Positions 47,093 to 59,588 are shown, counted from the stretch's first letter. The stretch: DNA of 64,000 nucleotides from Rhabdophis nuchalis (GCA_039707465.1 CM077644.1:217377462-217441461); one strand, 5' to 3'. Notes: a model not told the origin generated them from the letters alone. Program-made: numbers and translations.

Positions 47093-47486
47093 CAGTGGTG
47101 AAATTCAAAAAATTTCCCTGCCGGTTCTGTAGGCGTGGGCATGTGACAGGGTGGGCATGGCTTGGTGGGCATGTGACAGGGTGGGCATGGCTTGGTGGGC
47201 ATGTGACTGGGTGAGCATGGCTGCACAACTGACTGACACACAATGTAAAAGCAGCTGGACTTCACACAAAATGGCCCCTACAACAAGCAGGAACTTCATA
47301 GACAATTAGGCAAGCTGATTGCCTCCCAGCTGATTGGTAGAAAACATGCTAAAAAAAAAGTTCCAATGATTGCATGGCACAGCTGATTGTCGCACAGCTG
47401 ATCGTTGGAACTTTTTTTCACTTTGTAAAGCATTTTTTTTACTACCGGTTCGGGCAAACTGACCCGAACCGGTAGCATTTCACACA
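47093..47486. mobile_element. hAT-like element of the CAGTGGTGAAATTC family (about 394 bp)
   Basis: Left end CAGTGGTGAAATTCAAAAAA; near the right end 'gaaccggtagcatttcacac' mirrors it. Between them are 'actaccggttcgggcaa' and a tandem array at about 47136-47221 of a ~30-bp unit (GGCATGTGACAGGGTGGGCATGGCTTGGTG-like, given here in short: 'gggcatggcttggtgggc'). The exact right boundary and target duplication are unclear. Related to 50332 in plan. Confidence 0.65.
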
Positions 47487-50331
47487 GGTGTGTACCCACA
47501 GACAGACAGACAGAAAAAGAAACAAAGAAAGAAAGACAGAAACAAACAAAATTAAGGGTGAAATATAATAAAGATACAATAACTTACATTTTGTCCAAAA
47601 ACGCCTCCTAGAGAGGAAGACTAAAAATTATGTGATGGGTATCTAGAGTAGCTATCCAAGATATGATGTCTTCAAGAGAGTTTCATCACTTTCTCCTTCA
47701 AGGTAGAAAGCACAGCACCCTCCTTAAGCAAATATTAGCTCCCTTTCAAATCCAGTTGAGCACATCTTTCCTGGCCTAGTAGGCCAGGTATGAATATATG
47801 AGGCCACAAATGGCAACCAAAAAGAAAGAATCCCATCCTCTTACTTAACCTTTACAAGTTGAAAAGAATCTCAGATAGCCTTGTAATATATTATTTACTT
47901 CTTGTAGGCCTCTACCAGTACTTGCAATTGCTGGGAGAGGCTTTTGCATAGTCTTAAGCAGGACGTAAGAGCCAGATGGGTGGAGTGATTAAAGACACTG
48001 GACCACAAACTGAAAGACCATGCTTGCCTAAGGCATGAAGCTAGCTGAATGATTTGGGTCAGTCATTCTTTGTCAGATCTAGAAGAAGGAAATGGGAAGC
48101 CATTTTCAACAGTATTGCTAAGAAAATTGCTGTGACTCATTGATACATTTGGGATTGGCCCATGCATTATAAGTCAAGGCTATCAACCCTAAAGCAAGTT
48201 GCTTCTTTGCCTCATCAAGAGACCCTTGTTGCAAAGCACCTTGTGTTGAATCCAGACTGCCTCATATAAGCCTAAAAAAGAAAGGAAGGAAGGAAGGAAG
48301 GAAGGAAGGAAGGAAGGAAGGAAGGAAGGAAGGAAGGAAGGAAGGAAGACCCAGAGCAAAAGTGAATATTTGTCAACTCAGCTACAGTTTTTAATTTTCA
48401 CTTTAAAAAAATTGTTTGAGCAACGTTGAGGGAAAAGCATATAAAAAGTATAAGGGACCGGTGAAATAAAAACTGAATTTTAAATGCATTTGAGAGGTGG
48501 CTGTGATGAACTTAGGTCAGTCTATGTGTGGGGGGGGGGGGGGGGGGGAGAAATGAAGAAACAAAACATTTTGGTGCTGAGAGCTTATAACAGAAATTAG
48601 TGCATGGAAATAGGTGTTTAAAAATGAGGGAACAGACTAGTGCAATAAAAAGAGGCTTTTTCAGAGAGTTATGGCTTAAAGAGAATGGTCGTGGATATTG
48701 GAGATCGATTGTGTGTTCCAGGTGCTAGTAAACATGTTTCTAGAGGAAGCTGTTAAATGGGAGCCAAATGGTGTGAAAAATTGAGGGTGTTATGCTACAG
48801 GAACTCTTGAAAGGAGAGACAGAACAATCAGTCTCCATGGGCAGATGGCAGCAGCAGCAAGTTTCATAGGAGAATCTAGTTTTTGCCTCACTGCTCATAT
48901 TTCCAAGGCAAAAGTAGTAAAAGAATGATGCCCAGGAGAGTTAATTTATATTCCATTTGTGTGAGACACATGCACTCGCGCGCTCTCTCTCTCCCTCCCT
49001 CTCCCTCCCTCCCTATTTTATTAAATGCGCTGATTACTATGGAATGGCCTATCTTCTCTATTTAAGTACTAATCAGTGGCTCAGTTACACAAGTAATCCT
49101 CAGTTGCTGACTGTAATGGGGACTAGGAACTCTATCACTAAGTGACACAGTTGCAAGTTGCAACATCATGTGACTTGTAATGACAGTTCTGGCAGTCTCA
49201 GTTGACATCATTAGACAAATCCTTTGTGCTCGCAGCATGTCCCATGATTGCCATTGGTGACCCTCTGCTGGCTCCCCCATCGATTCTGCTTTTCGGAACC
49301 TGGCCGGAAAGTTCACAAATGGCAATTATGTGACTGCAAGACACTGCAACAGAGTGTAATTGTGAGCTGAGTCTCAAGCACCCAAACTGTGGTCTCATGA
49401 CCTTGCGGACATTGTGAAAATCACAACTATGTGGATCTGTCATAAGTATCCCTCATTCAGCATTGTTGTAACTTGTTGTTGCTCTATACATAGATGTTAA
49501 ATAAATCTGTAATGCATACATTTATCCAAAGCAAATAAAGATGGGAATGCTTTTGATGCTCCCTCCCCCCTCTCTCTCTCACACACAAAGGGAGTGAGGG
49601 AGGGTGGGAGAGATAGAGATGAACAGAGAAAGCTTAATTTGAATGTGGTTGTCACTTGCTTTGCATTGGAAGTTGTTGAGAGCTGAGTGTACAGTTTACA
49701 GAATGGACACAGGAAAGAGGGAGGGGGAAAGGGAAGAGGGATTCAGAGAGCAAGAAATGGACAACTTGGAAGATAAGTCATAAAGTGGACAGAAAAGTTA
49801 TAGGAATAGGAAAAAAGAGTGCTATGAAATTGGTATTGGTTCATTGTTGGTGTGCAATACAACATAGTGTACTGTTTGTGTGTGCACCTTTTAAAATAAC
49901 TTCTAGGATAAGAATCCATTGTTCAGTTGATCTGAATGTTGGAAGGGGTGTGCTTAAAAGTCAAATTTAAAGCAAAGTAGAGTTTGTAATAGTAAACATA
50001 CATCAATGATTTATAACACAGCTGACATATAAACGGGAACTGGGGTAAATTAGTAATTCAATTTGAATAATACTAGTCTGGCAAAAGAGGATTTGCCATT
50101 TCTTTTGTAATTTAAAAAGAAAATGATCAATCCCAGACATTTGAGTCATTGTGGTGAAGTCCTGCTTCCACTGGTATTTATTTTAATCTCAGGCAGAGAG
50201 ACTATATAGAATATAAACTGCTGTACTTCAAATAAGTGTGTGTGTGCAGTTCATAAATAACAGTCTTTAAGCTCTTGGAGTACCAGCCGGGTTTTTAGGC
50301 TTAAATATGTTACCTACAACATATCCTATAT
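47487..50331. other. No recognised gene; GGAA and G-run tracts
   Basis: Contains a (GGAA)n array at 48282-48348 and an uninterrupted G run at 48530-48548. A tRNA-SINE-like stretch is suspected at about 47970-48190 ('agagccagatgggtggagtgatt' head) but is too degraded to call. 49089-49475 has weak similarity to the TA-flanked family at 57871. Confidence 0.4.
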
Positions 50332-50866
50332 CAGTGGTGAAATCTAAAAAATTTCCCTACCGGTTCTGTGGGCATGGCTTGGTGGTCATGTGACTGGGTG
50401 GTCATGGTCATGTGACCGGGTGAGCTCAAAAACCAACTTTCACACTTCACACACAAACAACACAAAAGCCACACAACTGACTCACACACAATGCAAAAGC
50501 AGCTGGACTTCACACAAAATGGCCCCTGCCACAAGCAGGAACCTCACAGAGTCATGGTTAAGGTAACAGGTAGTAAAAAATGCTTTTAAAAAGGCAAAAA
50601 AAAAAAAAAGAGGGAAAAAGGTTCCCAAATCCCCCAGCACAGCTGATTGTCAAAACAGCTAAGAGTTGGAAGCTTTTTAAAAAACTTTTTGAAGCTTTTT
50701 TCTACTACCAGTTGGGCGAATAGGTAGTAAAAATGCTTTTAAAAAAGTAAAAAAAAGGTTCATCAGCTGTGCTGTGTGACGGTGGGAATCTTTTTTTACT
50801 TTTTTAAAAGCATTTTTTACTACCAGTTTCAGCAAACCGGGCAGAATCGGTAGCATTTCCCCTCTG
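50332..50866. mobile_element. hAT-type element of the CAGTGGTGAAATTC family (535 bp)
   Basis: Left end CAGTGGTGAAATCTAAAAAA and right end AGCATTTCCCCTCTG, flanked by TCCTATAT (50324-50331) and TCTTATAC (50867-50874), 6 of 8. Contains 'ggtcatgtgactgggtggtcatg' and, in both orders, 'aggtagtaaaaatgcttttaaaaaagtaaaaaaagg' segments that make an internal hairpin. Longer than the 190-bp relatives. Confidence 0.75.
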
Positions 50867-50874
50867 TCTTATAC

Positions 50875-51639
50875 ATATATAAAAGTTGGCAATATAATTG
50901 CTAGAACACCAGCATATTACATTTCACAATTCATACAGTATTTAATAGGTTGGAGTATGCTGTATTATATTTTAGAAGCAATTGTCATGGTACTAAAACC
51001 TATCATTAAATTAAAAAACAACTTATTAAAGTGTTGGAGATGTGGACAGGGTTTAGTTAACACAGAGATATCACACTTCCTGTAATAGCTGTGAATATAA
51101 TTGTGGATATTTCACAAAATTGATCAAAAAGCCACTAGACTCCGTTATTTTAAAATGGCACAGGCAAGTATGATCAAAACTGAATGAAATGATTAGCAAA
51201 ATCATGCAAAATCTGACTTGACGTTTATGTAAGGCAGTGCTGCCCAAACTTGGGTAAAAGTCATTTTTCTTTGGGTATCTATTAACCCATCACAACAGGA
51301 ACATTAAAATGGATTTATTGAATGATTGAGCATATATTAAAATGTATTCAAAAATCTCCCATGGTTTTCTTAATAAAATGAAATTCAATAAAATAATGAA
51401 AGGTAACACTGAAGTGGCAATAAAGATCATTCAGGGATATTGTTTTTATAATATGGATAGTCTTTGAATTATGACTTTTGGTTCAGTGAAATTAATATGA
51501 TGTTGTAGGGAGGTACTTATGACCGGTCCTTGAAATATGATAAGCCTTTCTGATAAATAGTTTTGGGAAAGAAAAAAGTGGGAAGCAATAATGTAAAACA
51601 GTGGTTTCTTTTATAGAATAGAATGGAAGAAGAATAGTA
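50875..51639. other. No recognisable feature
   Basis: AT-rich, unassigned. Confidence 0.45.
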
Positions 51640-52089
51640 CCTTATTTTTTGGAGTATAAGACACACCTTTTTTCCTCAAAAAAGAGGCTTAAAATTTGGG
51701 TGCGTCTTATATACTGAATACAGCATTTTTGCCTCCTGAAGCCCCATCCCTTCATCAAAATGGCCATGCATAGCCTTATGGAGGCTTTCAGAGAGCTCCT
51801 GGGGATTGTGGAGGACAGAAATGAGCAAAACACGGGACATTTTTTGCTCATTTTTGCCCCCCCCCCAGCCCCAGGAGCACTCTATAAGCCTCCATAAGGC
51901 TATGCATTTTTTAACAAAAAATGGGCCCATTTTTTGCTTGTTTTTGCACCCCCTCCCAGGAGTACTCTGCAAGCCCCCCAAAGCTATTCATGCCTTTGGG
52001 GGGGGGAAACGGGCCCATTTTCGTGAAAAATGGGCTGTGTTGGGGAGATTTGCAGAGTGCAAAAACATTTTTTTCACTTTCTGAAAACT
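51640..52089. mobile_element. Relative of the 5195 TA-flanked transposon, right end missing
   Basis: Starts at a TA with CCTTATTTTTTGGAGTATAAG and 'gacacacctttttt', followed by 'aaaatttgggtgcgtcttatata', as in the element at 5195-6396. The body contains 'gcccattttttgcttgtttttgc' blocks. No matching right terminus is found before the hAT element at 52098, so it is truncated. Confidence 0.55.
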
Positions 52090-52097
52090 CTTTAACT

Positions 52098-52538
52098 CAG
52101 GGGTCCCCAACCTTTTTGGCACCAGGGACTGGTTTCATGTAAAAAAAAATTCCATGGACTGGTGGGAGCCTCCAGTGAGTGAGTCGAGTCAAGTGGGCCG
52201 GGCGCGCGTTCAGCGGTCACGTGCAACCAGGCGGGAAAGCTGCCAAGGGTCCCAGGTGAAGGATCATCGGATGGGGCAGGGAAGGACGGGTTGCGTCCTG
52301 GGCAGCAGGGCCTGGCAGCCCCTTCCCCCCACGCAGGGCTGGGTGGTGCCCTGAACCCCCCAATGCAGGCCGTTGTCCCCGTCCTGCCCCCGGTGAGCGC
52401 CCCAGCCTGCCGCCAGGATAGCGGAGTGTTCGCTACACTTTCCTAAGAGTTGCGCTACTCTCTCCGCTGTTCACTCTGGCCCAGTTACTATCAAGTCACG
52501 GACCGGCACTGGTCCGTGGCCGGGGGTTGGGGCCCCTG
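52098..52538. mobile_element. hAT-type element (441 bp) with exact 8-bp duplication
   Basis: Left end CAGGGGTCCCCAACC and right end GGTTGGGGCCCCTG, with CTTTAACT at 52090-52097 and 52539-52546. The interior is GC-rich, with an internal palindrome near 52500 ('cacggaccggcactggtccgtgg'). Terminal sequence shared with 22404. Non-coding. Confidence 0.9.
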
Positions 52539-52546
52539 CTTTAACT

Positions 52547-53035
52547 GATTGATGAGAATTACATTGATCAAGTGCTGTGCCAGCAGAAACAAAGTTTTAG
52601 GTGCTGCAGATTGTCAGCGATTTCCTTCTCCACCACATGCATAAATACACCTGGAAACATCTACCTACCTACCTACTCTCTCTCTCCCTACTTACCTACT
52701 GTATTTCTCTCTCTCCCCCCTCCCTCTATCTACCTTCCTTCCTACCTACTCAATCTCTCTCTCCTACCTATCTACTGTATTTCTCTCTCTCTCTCTTTCT
52801 CTCTCTCTTTCCGTCTACCTACAAACCTACCTAATCCCTCTCTTTCTCTACCTATCTACTATCTGCCTGCCCACCAGCCCGCCGCTTCCTGCCCGCGCCC
52901 CGTGCCTCTGTCTGAGCGCGTGCAGAGCGCCCGCCGCCTGCCTGCTGCTCGCTGCCGCCCCAGGCGCAAAAAGTGGAGGTGGGACTAATTCTTTGAAAGC
53001 ATGATTGGCCCGCCAAAAGCGGGACATCTGGTCAC
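52547..53035. other. Pyrimidine-rich tract and GC-rich block
   Basis: A CTAC/CTCT-rich low-complexity stretch (about 52660-52860) is followed by a GC-rich block to about 53035 that ends 'cgggacatctggtcacctta'. That ending resembles a DNA-transposon terminus found in vertebrate genomes, but I see no matching inverted end. The open frames here are low-complexity. Confidence 0.4.
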
Positions 53036-54015
53036 CTTACCCAGACGGTGTAGCAGTACTTTCAACCAAAATAATGTTACTACTTTAGCAAACTCAAGCA
53101 TCTGCTGGTTGTCTGGATGCTATAAAATATAGAGGCATTCAATAATGTATGCAAGCATGGTGCATGATTAAAATGAAATAGGAGATTCAGTTTGTTTTTA
53201 GTTCTATAATTAGCATTTGTACTGCAAGACAAAGTAGGGTATATTTTTTTTGCACTATAAGACTGGTGCTTTTGCAGAATTAGGCAAGCTTTACCTTGAT
53301 TTATATAGTGTCTGACTTTGTACAAACCACAACACATTATTAAAAGGAAATAAATAATTCATATTTTTTCACTACTGGATGGATTTGGATTTAAAGTATA
53401 TGTCTTTTGAACTTCTTGCTCATTTACTTAATTGCTCCTATCTGTAGTACTTATATATTATACTGTATGCATATATCAGCAGGCTGATGAATAGAAAGTG
53501 ATCTTGCAGACTAAATTTCCTGCAATAAAAAAAAGTACAAGGATAAATAAAGTGTATTCAGCTATATGCTAGATTTTTTCCAGCTTAATATTTATAGGCT
53601 ATGTTAATAGCATATTCTTCAAGTAAGTATGTTTGTTATGTTTTGAAAGTTGGTGGCCAATAGGTATAAAATTATCAAGATGTCATGGTTTAGAAGATAA
53701 TTGTCAAGAACTGGGATTCTTCCCAAATCTTACCTGACTTTGATTGCTAATATTTCCTTGCTATATGTGACCGTCTGGGTATTCTGATTGAGAAGCAAAT
53801 TCTGCTTTCCTATTGCTTATTCGCAGGAGGGACAATGATGGAAAACAGGATAATGTTTTTCTTTTGGTTTGGGAGAATTTGGAGGACTGTCAATGTATTA
53901 ACTTCATTGAAGCCTGTTTCCAAGAACTCAAGCTGGCACACCTAATAGTATGAGATACAATTCTTTCAACAAGCAGTTGCCCTTAGAAATAAACATCCTT
54001 GTGACTTCAGAGGCT
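53036..54015. other. No recognisable feature
   Basis: AT-rich, no gene or repeat family recognised. Confidence 0.45.
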
Positions 54016-55500
54016 AATGAATTTCTGAGGTGAAGGAAAGAACCTACATCTCTAGACTCACATTAATATTATGTGTTAGCAGCCAGTATTGTTGGTACAG
54101 ATGGGGCCAACAGAAATGTGATTCCTGATAAAAGGCAGGCTATAACTCATATAAATGGGAAAGAATTGTTTTAGAAAGTACCTGATCTAGAAATCTTTAA
54201 ATTTAATTCTATGAGGGAAGGAGAAGAGAGTCCAGAATGTGGTACTGGGTCTGGTTGGTAGGGATATGCAAGGCAGGAAAGCATTCAGTATTAAATGGTA
54301 AATTTAAAAAGGGATAAGGAAGTTATATGACCAAAGGATTCTACAGTCTTGTACAATAAACAAACAGGTTATAGAGAACAACAGGAAGAACTAGAAGTCT
54401 TATAATAGAAAGGCCAGTATAGTTTAGTAGGCATAACTGAAACAAGTGGGATGAAGATTATGAATAGAATACACAATCTTGAGAAATAAATACGGATTGA
54501 AGGATATATTCTTCACAAAATGAATATACTGTAATAGTCAAAAGAGGAAGAGCAGGACATTATATATAAAGGGAGTGGACAAATACATTCAGGCTCAAGA
54601 ATTTGAGCATGGGAGTCAAGTACAAAGAAAGAAAAACATTTTTAATACCAGATGCCAGATTTTGGTCTGGATTCCAGAATTTTTAGAGATGAAAGACTTA
54701 ATAATAATTGGTCTGTCATCATTTGCCCAGATTTGTTTGAAAAATAGCTTGGCAAACAGTGCAAATTCTCTAGCAAATTCTCTTAGTGTTCTTGCTGATT
54801 GGTTCATTTCCCAAAAAACTGAAGAAAAGTTAAGAGGATAGGTTCTCTTATATTTGATCCTATTTAAAGGGAATAGCTGGTAGAAGAAGTAAATGCAGCA
54901 GAACTTTTGGGAGGAACTTTGAGTTTTCACGGAAGGGACATTTGAGTACAATCATGCATATGTACTTGACCACAGGATATCCAATTTCAATATCCTAGTG
55001 TAGAGAATACTAGGCAAAATTATGGAATAGATGATTAAGATGTCAATCTGTGACTATGTATAGAAGAATGGATTGCTTGATGGGCACCAGCATAGATTTA
55101 TAAGGAACAGGTCAGGCCAAACCAACCTGCTTTCCATTCTTGACAGAGCAACCAATTTAACTTGACCATGAGAATGCGAACATAGTGTATCTTCCTTCCA
55201 GAAAAGCTTTTGACAAAGTCTTCCTTCTTTTTTAAAAAAATATGAGAGTATGTGGGCTGGATCATTCTACCATCTGATGAATACATAGTTGGTTGAAAAA
55301 CATCTCCAATTAGCCTTCAATAGCTCCATGTCAAGCTGGAGCGAAATGTCAAGTGGCATATTGCAGGGCTCCGTTAGGCCCAGTGCTCTTCAACTTATTT
55401 ATAAAGTACTTGGATGAAGATGCAGAAAATACAATTATAAAATTTGCAGATGACTCAAAAATAGTGGAGACAGCAAACATATTAGAAATTACTGTCTCTT
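54016..55500 (+). mobile_element. Very degraded CR1-like LINE
   Basis: Scattered plus-strand blocks in LINE order: an endonuclease-like GITETS (about 54435), a 'FIRNRSGQTNLLSI'-like stretch (about 55100) and PVLFNLFIKYLDED followed by IIKFADDSK (about 55380-55460), a reverse transcriptase segment with FADD in place of YADD. Frames are broken repeatedly. Clade assignment to CR1 is an inference from these blocks; boundaries are approximate. Confidence 0.5.
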
Positions 55501-56100
55501 ACTTTCAATCTTTCTTGAGGTACATAAGAGCCAGATGCCCCAACTAATATATGTTCTATCACGAGTTTTTATGTAGCCTTACTGTAGACTTACCACACTG
55601 AGAATATCTTGCTAGGCTGACTCTAAAAATCATCTCTGTATCTTTATAACTTTAAGCAAATCAGTGCAGAGGAGTAGTTCCTAAACTTCAAGTCATTTAA
55701 AAAAAATGGCAATAAGTAACAAAGACATCATTATCTCTTATTTAATACCATTTCCAATTTACAAATACTCTTAGAATAATAGAGAGTATTAACTGAAATG
55801 AGGTCCTATGGTAAAGGGACCTAGATTCAGGCCAGGCTTAAAGGAAGCATATGGTAGGTACACTACTGTCCTAATATATACAGTAATTACTGGAGAAAAA
55901 TGTATTGCTGGAGAAGATGGGAAAAAAGAGAAGATGAGGATGACTGGCAGGAAGGTGAATAGACTCAGTAACAGTGGCAATTAGAACACAGTTGAAAGGA
56001 ACATCAATTTGATGGCATATAATTCATTTTTTGGCACATAATACATACAGCAAAGAGAATAGGTTGTTTGCATCTGTTTCACTGTAAACATCTGTAAGAT
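55501..56100. other. No recognisable feature
   Basis: AT-rich, unassigned. Confidence 0.45.
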
Positions 56101-56431
56101 AAAGGTAAAGGTTCCACCGCACATGCATGCTAGTCATTCCCCACTCTAGGGGGAGATGCTCATCTCCATTTCAAAGCCAGCACTGTCTGAAGATGTCTCT
56201 ATGGTCATGTGACCAGCATGACTAAATGCCAAAGGTGCACGGAACGCTGTTACCTTCCCACCAAAGGTGGTCCCTATTTTTCTACTTGCATTTTTACATG
56301 CTTTTGAACTGCTAGGTTGGCAGAAGCTGGGACAAGTAACCGGAGCTCACTCCATTACACGGTACTAGGGATTAGAACTGCCAACTGCCAACCTTTCTGA
56401 TCAATAAACTCAGTGTCTTAGCCACTGAGCC
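56101..56431 (-). mobile_element. Sauria-type tRNA-derived SINE
   Basis: Reads AAAGGTAAAGG at the 5' side of the plus strand (the inverse of the ACCTTTACC tail), then 'cactctagggggagatgctcatctcc', 'gtctctatggtcatgtgaccagcatgac', 'cccaccaaaggtggtccctatttttctacttgc', 'ctaggttggcagaagctgggacaagtaac', then the tRNA-like head in reverse to 'cttagccactgagcc'. The family has an ACCTTTACC tail. I name it Sauria-type from memory of the squamate family, not from a search. Confidence 0.85.
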
Positions 56432-57598
56432 TATAAGCACATGTAAGTACTGGTAATAATATCTGTGCTTAATCTATATTCAAAATACTATAGGCTACAC
56501 TGGTTCCCTTAATTTGAAAAGATTGTAATAGGCTAAATAGGAAAAAGTACAGGAAAAATGGATGACAAATTACAAAGTCACAGGCATCTTCCCTACAGGT
56601 AACAGCTAAGCTTTACAAACGTTTTAGCTGACTAAACAAAGATCATTAAGACAAAAGGCATGCCAGAAAGTTGTAAAATTAGCAATAATGTGAGAAACTC
56701 TGGGAGTTTTCCCTCTCCCCTATAATAATATTACTACTTTTTATGGTTACCTAATATAATCAATTCACAATATTTATCATTAATTTATGGGATCCGTTTA
56801 GTAAATAAAAAAGAATTATATTCAGAGAAGCTACTTCCAAAACTAATATTTTAAAATGTGTCATTCGGTCTTGAGAGCAGCAGCTAAGATGGTAGTAGTA
56901 ACAGTATTTCTTCCATCTGTCCTTCTCCTAAAGCCCTTATTGGACCTGCAGTTGGAATATGGAGATATTATGGAAGGAAGGAGGATTTCGTCTAGAACAA
57001 AGGCTGCAGTATAACTTTTGAATCATTTGTCACTTCTCCCTTGCCAAAATAAGCTGTTCCCTCCTCTCAAATCCGAGCCAGGAAGGGCACAACTACTGCC
57101 ACCTCATGAAAGGGAGTAGTAAAGGGAGTAGTCTGTAGAGATAATAAAGATGCCAAGTCTGCAGCAGCCAAGTTGTTCCCTTAAGAAATAAGAGCAATTG
57201 GAGAGATGGGCAGCTTTAATTGGAACAGGATCTGTTGTTGCAAGCATGCAAGATTTTAAACAGACTACAACAGATTGATCTTTTACAGCTTCCCAGGCCT
57301 CTTTCCAACTGAAATGATGTCTCTATGTGTGTAAATGCTTGTCTTTCTTCATGCCTTGTGTCTTGCTTCACTCCCTTTCATGTTAATCTCCTTCTTTCAG
57401 CTAAATTGTAAACTGAGTGGGATGGAGTTCTCGCTCTCTCTTTCACACACATACACAGAGAAACAGAGAGAGAGACAGAGAGAAAGAGAGAGACACAGAA
57501 ACACACACACACAGAGAGAGAAATAATAATCCTGTTAAATCATGGGAAAGACCTATATTGGCCAGAATTGTTTGTCACAACAGGCTCCCAACCCAATA
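56432..57598. other. No recognised gene; AC/AG-rich tract
   Basis: Unassigned apart from a purine/CA-rich tract at about 57440-57522. Confidence 0.45.
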
Positions 57599-57690
57599 CA
57601 GGTAGCCCTTGATTTACAACTTCAACCTTGAGCCCAAAATTTTTGTTGCTAAGTGAGATAGTTGAATTTTGTCCCGTTTTTACAACGCGT
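57599..57690. mobile_element. Fragment of the 57871 transposon family
   Basis: CAGGTAGCCCTTGATTTACAAC followed by 'cttgagcccaaaatttttgttgctaagtgagatag' matches the left end of that family; the rest is missing. Confidence 0.7.
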
Positions 57691-57870
57691 GGCTGGGAAT
57701 GGCTAGTAAACAATATGTTTTATAAACTTTTTTTTTTGTAAACTAAAAAGTGCCAGGTTTTGCAACCCTGAGGAAGTGGAATAAATGAGTCATTTTCACT
57801 TCTTAAAAAATGTGCACACTTCTTAAGGTAGGATTACTTTTTTATTTCAACCTGCATTGGTGCAGGAATA

Positions 57871-58266
57871 CAGGTAATCCTCGACTTAATGACCACAATG
57901 GAGCCAACAATTTCTGTGCTTAAGTGAGACATTTGTTAAGTGGGTTTTGCCACATTTTACGACTTTTCTTGCCACAGTTGTTAAGTGAATCACTGCAGTT
58001 GATAAGTTAATAACCTGGTTGTTAAGTGAATCTGGTTTCCCCATTGACTTTACTTGTCAGAAGGTCGCAAAAGGGATCACATGACTGTGGGACACAGCAA
58101 CGATCATAAATATGAACCAGTTGCCAAGCGTCTGAATTTCGATCTTGCGACTATGGAGATACTGGAAAGGTCGTAACTGTGAAAAACACTTATAAGTCAC
58201 TATTTTCAGTTCTGTTGTAACTTTGAACGGTCACTAAATGAACTGTTGTAAAGTTCATACTACCTG
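57871..58266. mobile_element. TA-flanked DNA transposon, most complete copy (396 bp)
   Basis: Left end CAGGTAATCCTCGACTTAAT and right end CTACCTG in inverse order, flanked by TA. Blocks in order: 'gcttaagtgagacatttgttaag', 'tttgccacattttacgacttttcttgcc', 'gtgaatcactgcagttgataag', 'cgcaaaagggatcacatgactg', 'gtcactaaatgaactgttgtaa'. No coding capacity. Three relatives in the window. Confidence 0.75.
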
Positions 58267-58410
58267 TATTTGCAATCTTTTCACTGTTACAATTCTGAGC
58301 AGTCAGATCACATTACTGTTTATACCTCATACAGATTATGTACAAATCAGCTAAAAATGAATTCTGTAAATTCTTTGGGAAGTCTTTTTCTTGTATCCAT
58401 CTGTTGTAAC

Positions 58411-58542
58411 CAGAGGTGGTATTCAGCAGGTTCTGACCAGTTCTGGAGAACCGGTAGCGGATGCCATGTCCGCCAAGCCAAGCCACACCCACCAAGCCAT
58501 GGCCACAGAACCGGTAGTAAAAATTTTTGAACACCACCACCA
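58411..58542. mobile_element. hAT-type element (132 bp) with exact 8-bp duplication
   Basis: GTTGTAAC at 58403-58410 and 58543-58550. Left end CAGAGGTGGTATTCAGCAGG; the right end is '...gaacaccaccacca', a degraded inverse. Same family as 25617. Confidence 0.83.
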
Positions 58543-58550
58543 GTTGTAAC

Positions 58551-59495
58551 TCATACTAATTTAATCTGACTCTCTATTCTTGCATTTTATCAAGTTATAT
58601 AGGGCTTCACCTTGTTACCTTTGACTTGAATTACAGGGTTATCCCTGCCTCCTAATTACATCAGAGTACCATATTGTTTCCCCGCTAAAATTTCACAATA
58701 TGACTCTTCATGTTAGCAATCTCAAGTGATTCTTATGAGATTTTGGTTGGGGTTTTCTTTGGTGGGGACATGGTTTATAATATATAATATAAAGATTGCC
58801 AACCACAACCTACTTAGGTTCTTTGGTGAGACACTTAACTCAGCTTGTGTACTTTTTCTGTTAGACAGGGACTTTACCCAGCTCCACTTGAAAATGCAAT
58901 GGATGAAACAATAGTCTTAAGCATTCAAATTGTGAACATTATTTCTTTTCAGAGATTCATTGGATGTCCCTAAAAATACTGAATAAAACATTACTAATTA
59001 TTCAGAAATGTTTTATTCCTTTTCTATTTGTGGGCTGTAGCAGAAAGAATCATAATTGGTTTTATTCAACCATTTATTCTCTTTTAATGCAATAAACCTT
59101 GGATTTGAAGATCCAAGGTATTTTTAATTTAAGTGTCCAATTTACCTATTTCATTTATTCCACGAGCAGCATACAAAATCAAGGCTCTGTCTTGGGTATG
59201 TCCTTGTGTATGAATGGAGACTCTATTTCATGAATTTATTTCCTTAAATAGAAAAATGAACGTTTCTCTTTGCAAGGACAAATATAAAGCATGGTATTAA
59301 AAGCTGATCTTAAAGTATAACTTTTGAGATGTCAGTAAGGATGACTAGTAGATTTCAATAGTTAGGGATGTACATTTATACACACTTTTACAAGTTTAAT
59401 GTAAAAGAGTATGTAGTATTTTAGGATGTGTTTTACATAACAATTGAGTGCAAGACTGGGTAAGACCATTTAAGAGTCAATACTATGAGGCAGGT
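58551..59495. other. No recognisable feature
   Basis: AT-rich, unassigned. Confidence 0.45.
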
Positions 59496-59588
59496 GGGAT
59501 GCGGTGGCTCAGTGGCTAAGATGCTGAGCTCATTGATCAGAAAAGTTGGCAGTTTGGTGGTTCGAGTCCCTAGTGCTGCGTAACCACT
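59496..59588 (+). mobile_element. Sauria-type SINE, tRNA-like head only
   Basis: GGGATGCGGTGGCTCAGTGG through the B-box-like GGTTCGAGTCC (about 59561-59571) and 'ctagtgctgcgtaac', then the match stops. Same head as the SINE at 60024. Confidence 0.8.

Noticed and set aside
47136..47221. Three ~30-bp direct repeats considered as a CRISPR-like array
   Set aside because: Tandem with no unique spacers, and inside a hAT-type element in a vertebrate context.
47970..48190. tRNA-derived SINE
   Set aside because: The head and some body phrases suggest one, but boxes and ends are too degraded to support a call.
49089..49475. Additional copy of the 57871 transposon family
   Set aside because: Only loose similarity of phrases such as 'taatcctcagttgctgac'; ends do not pair convincingly.
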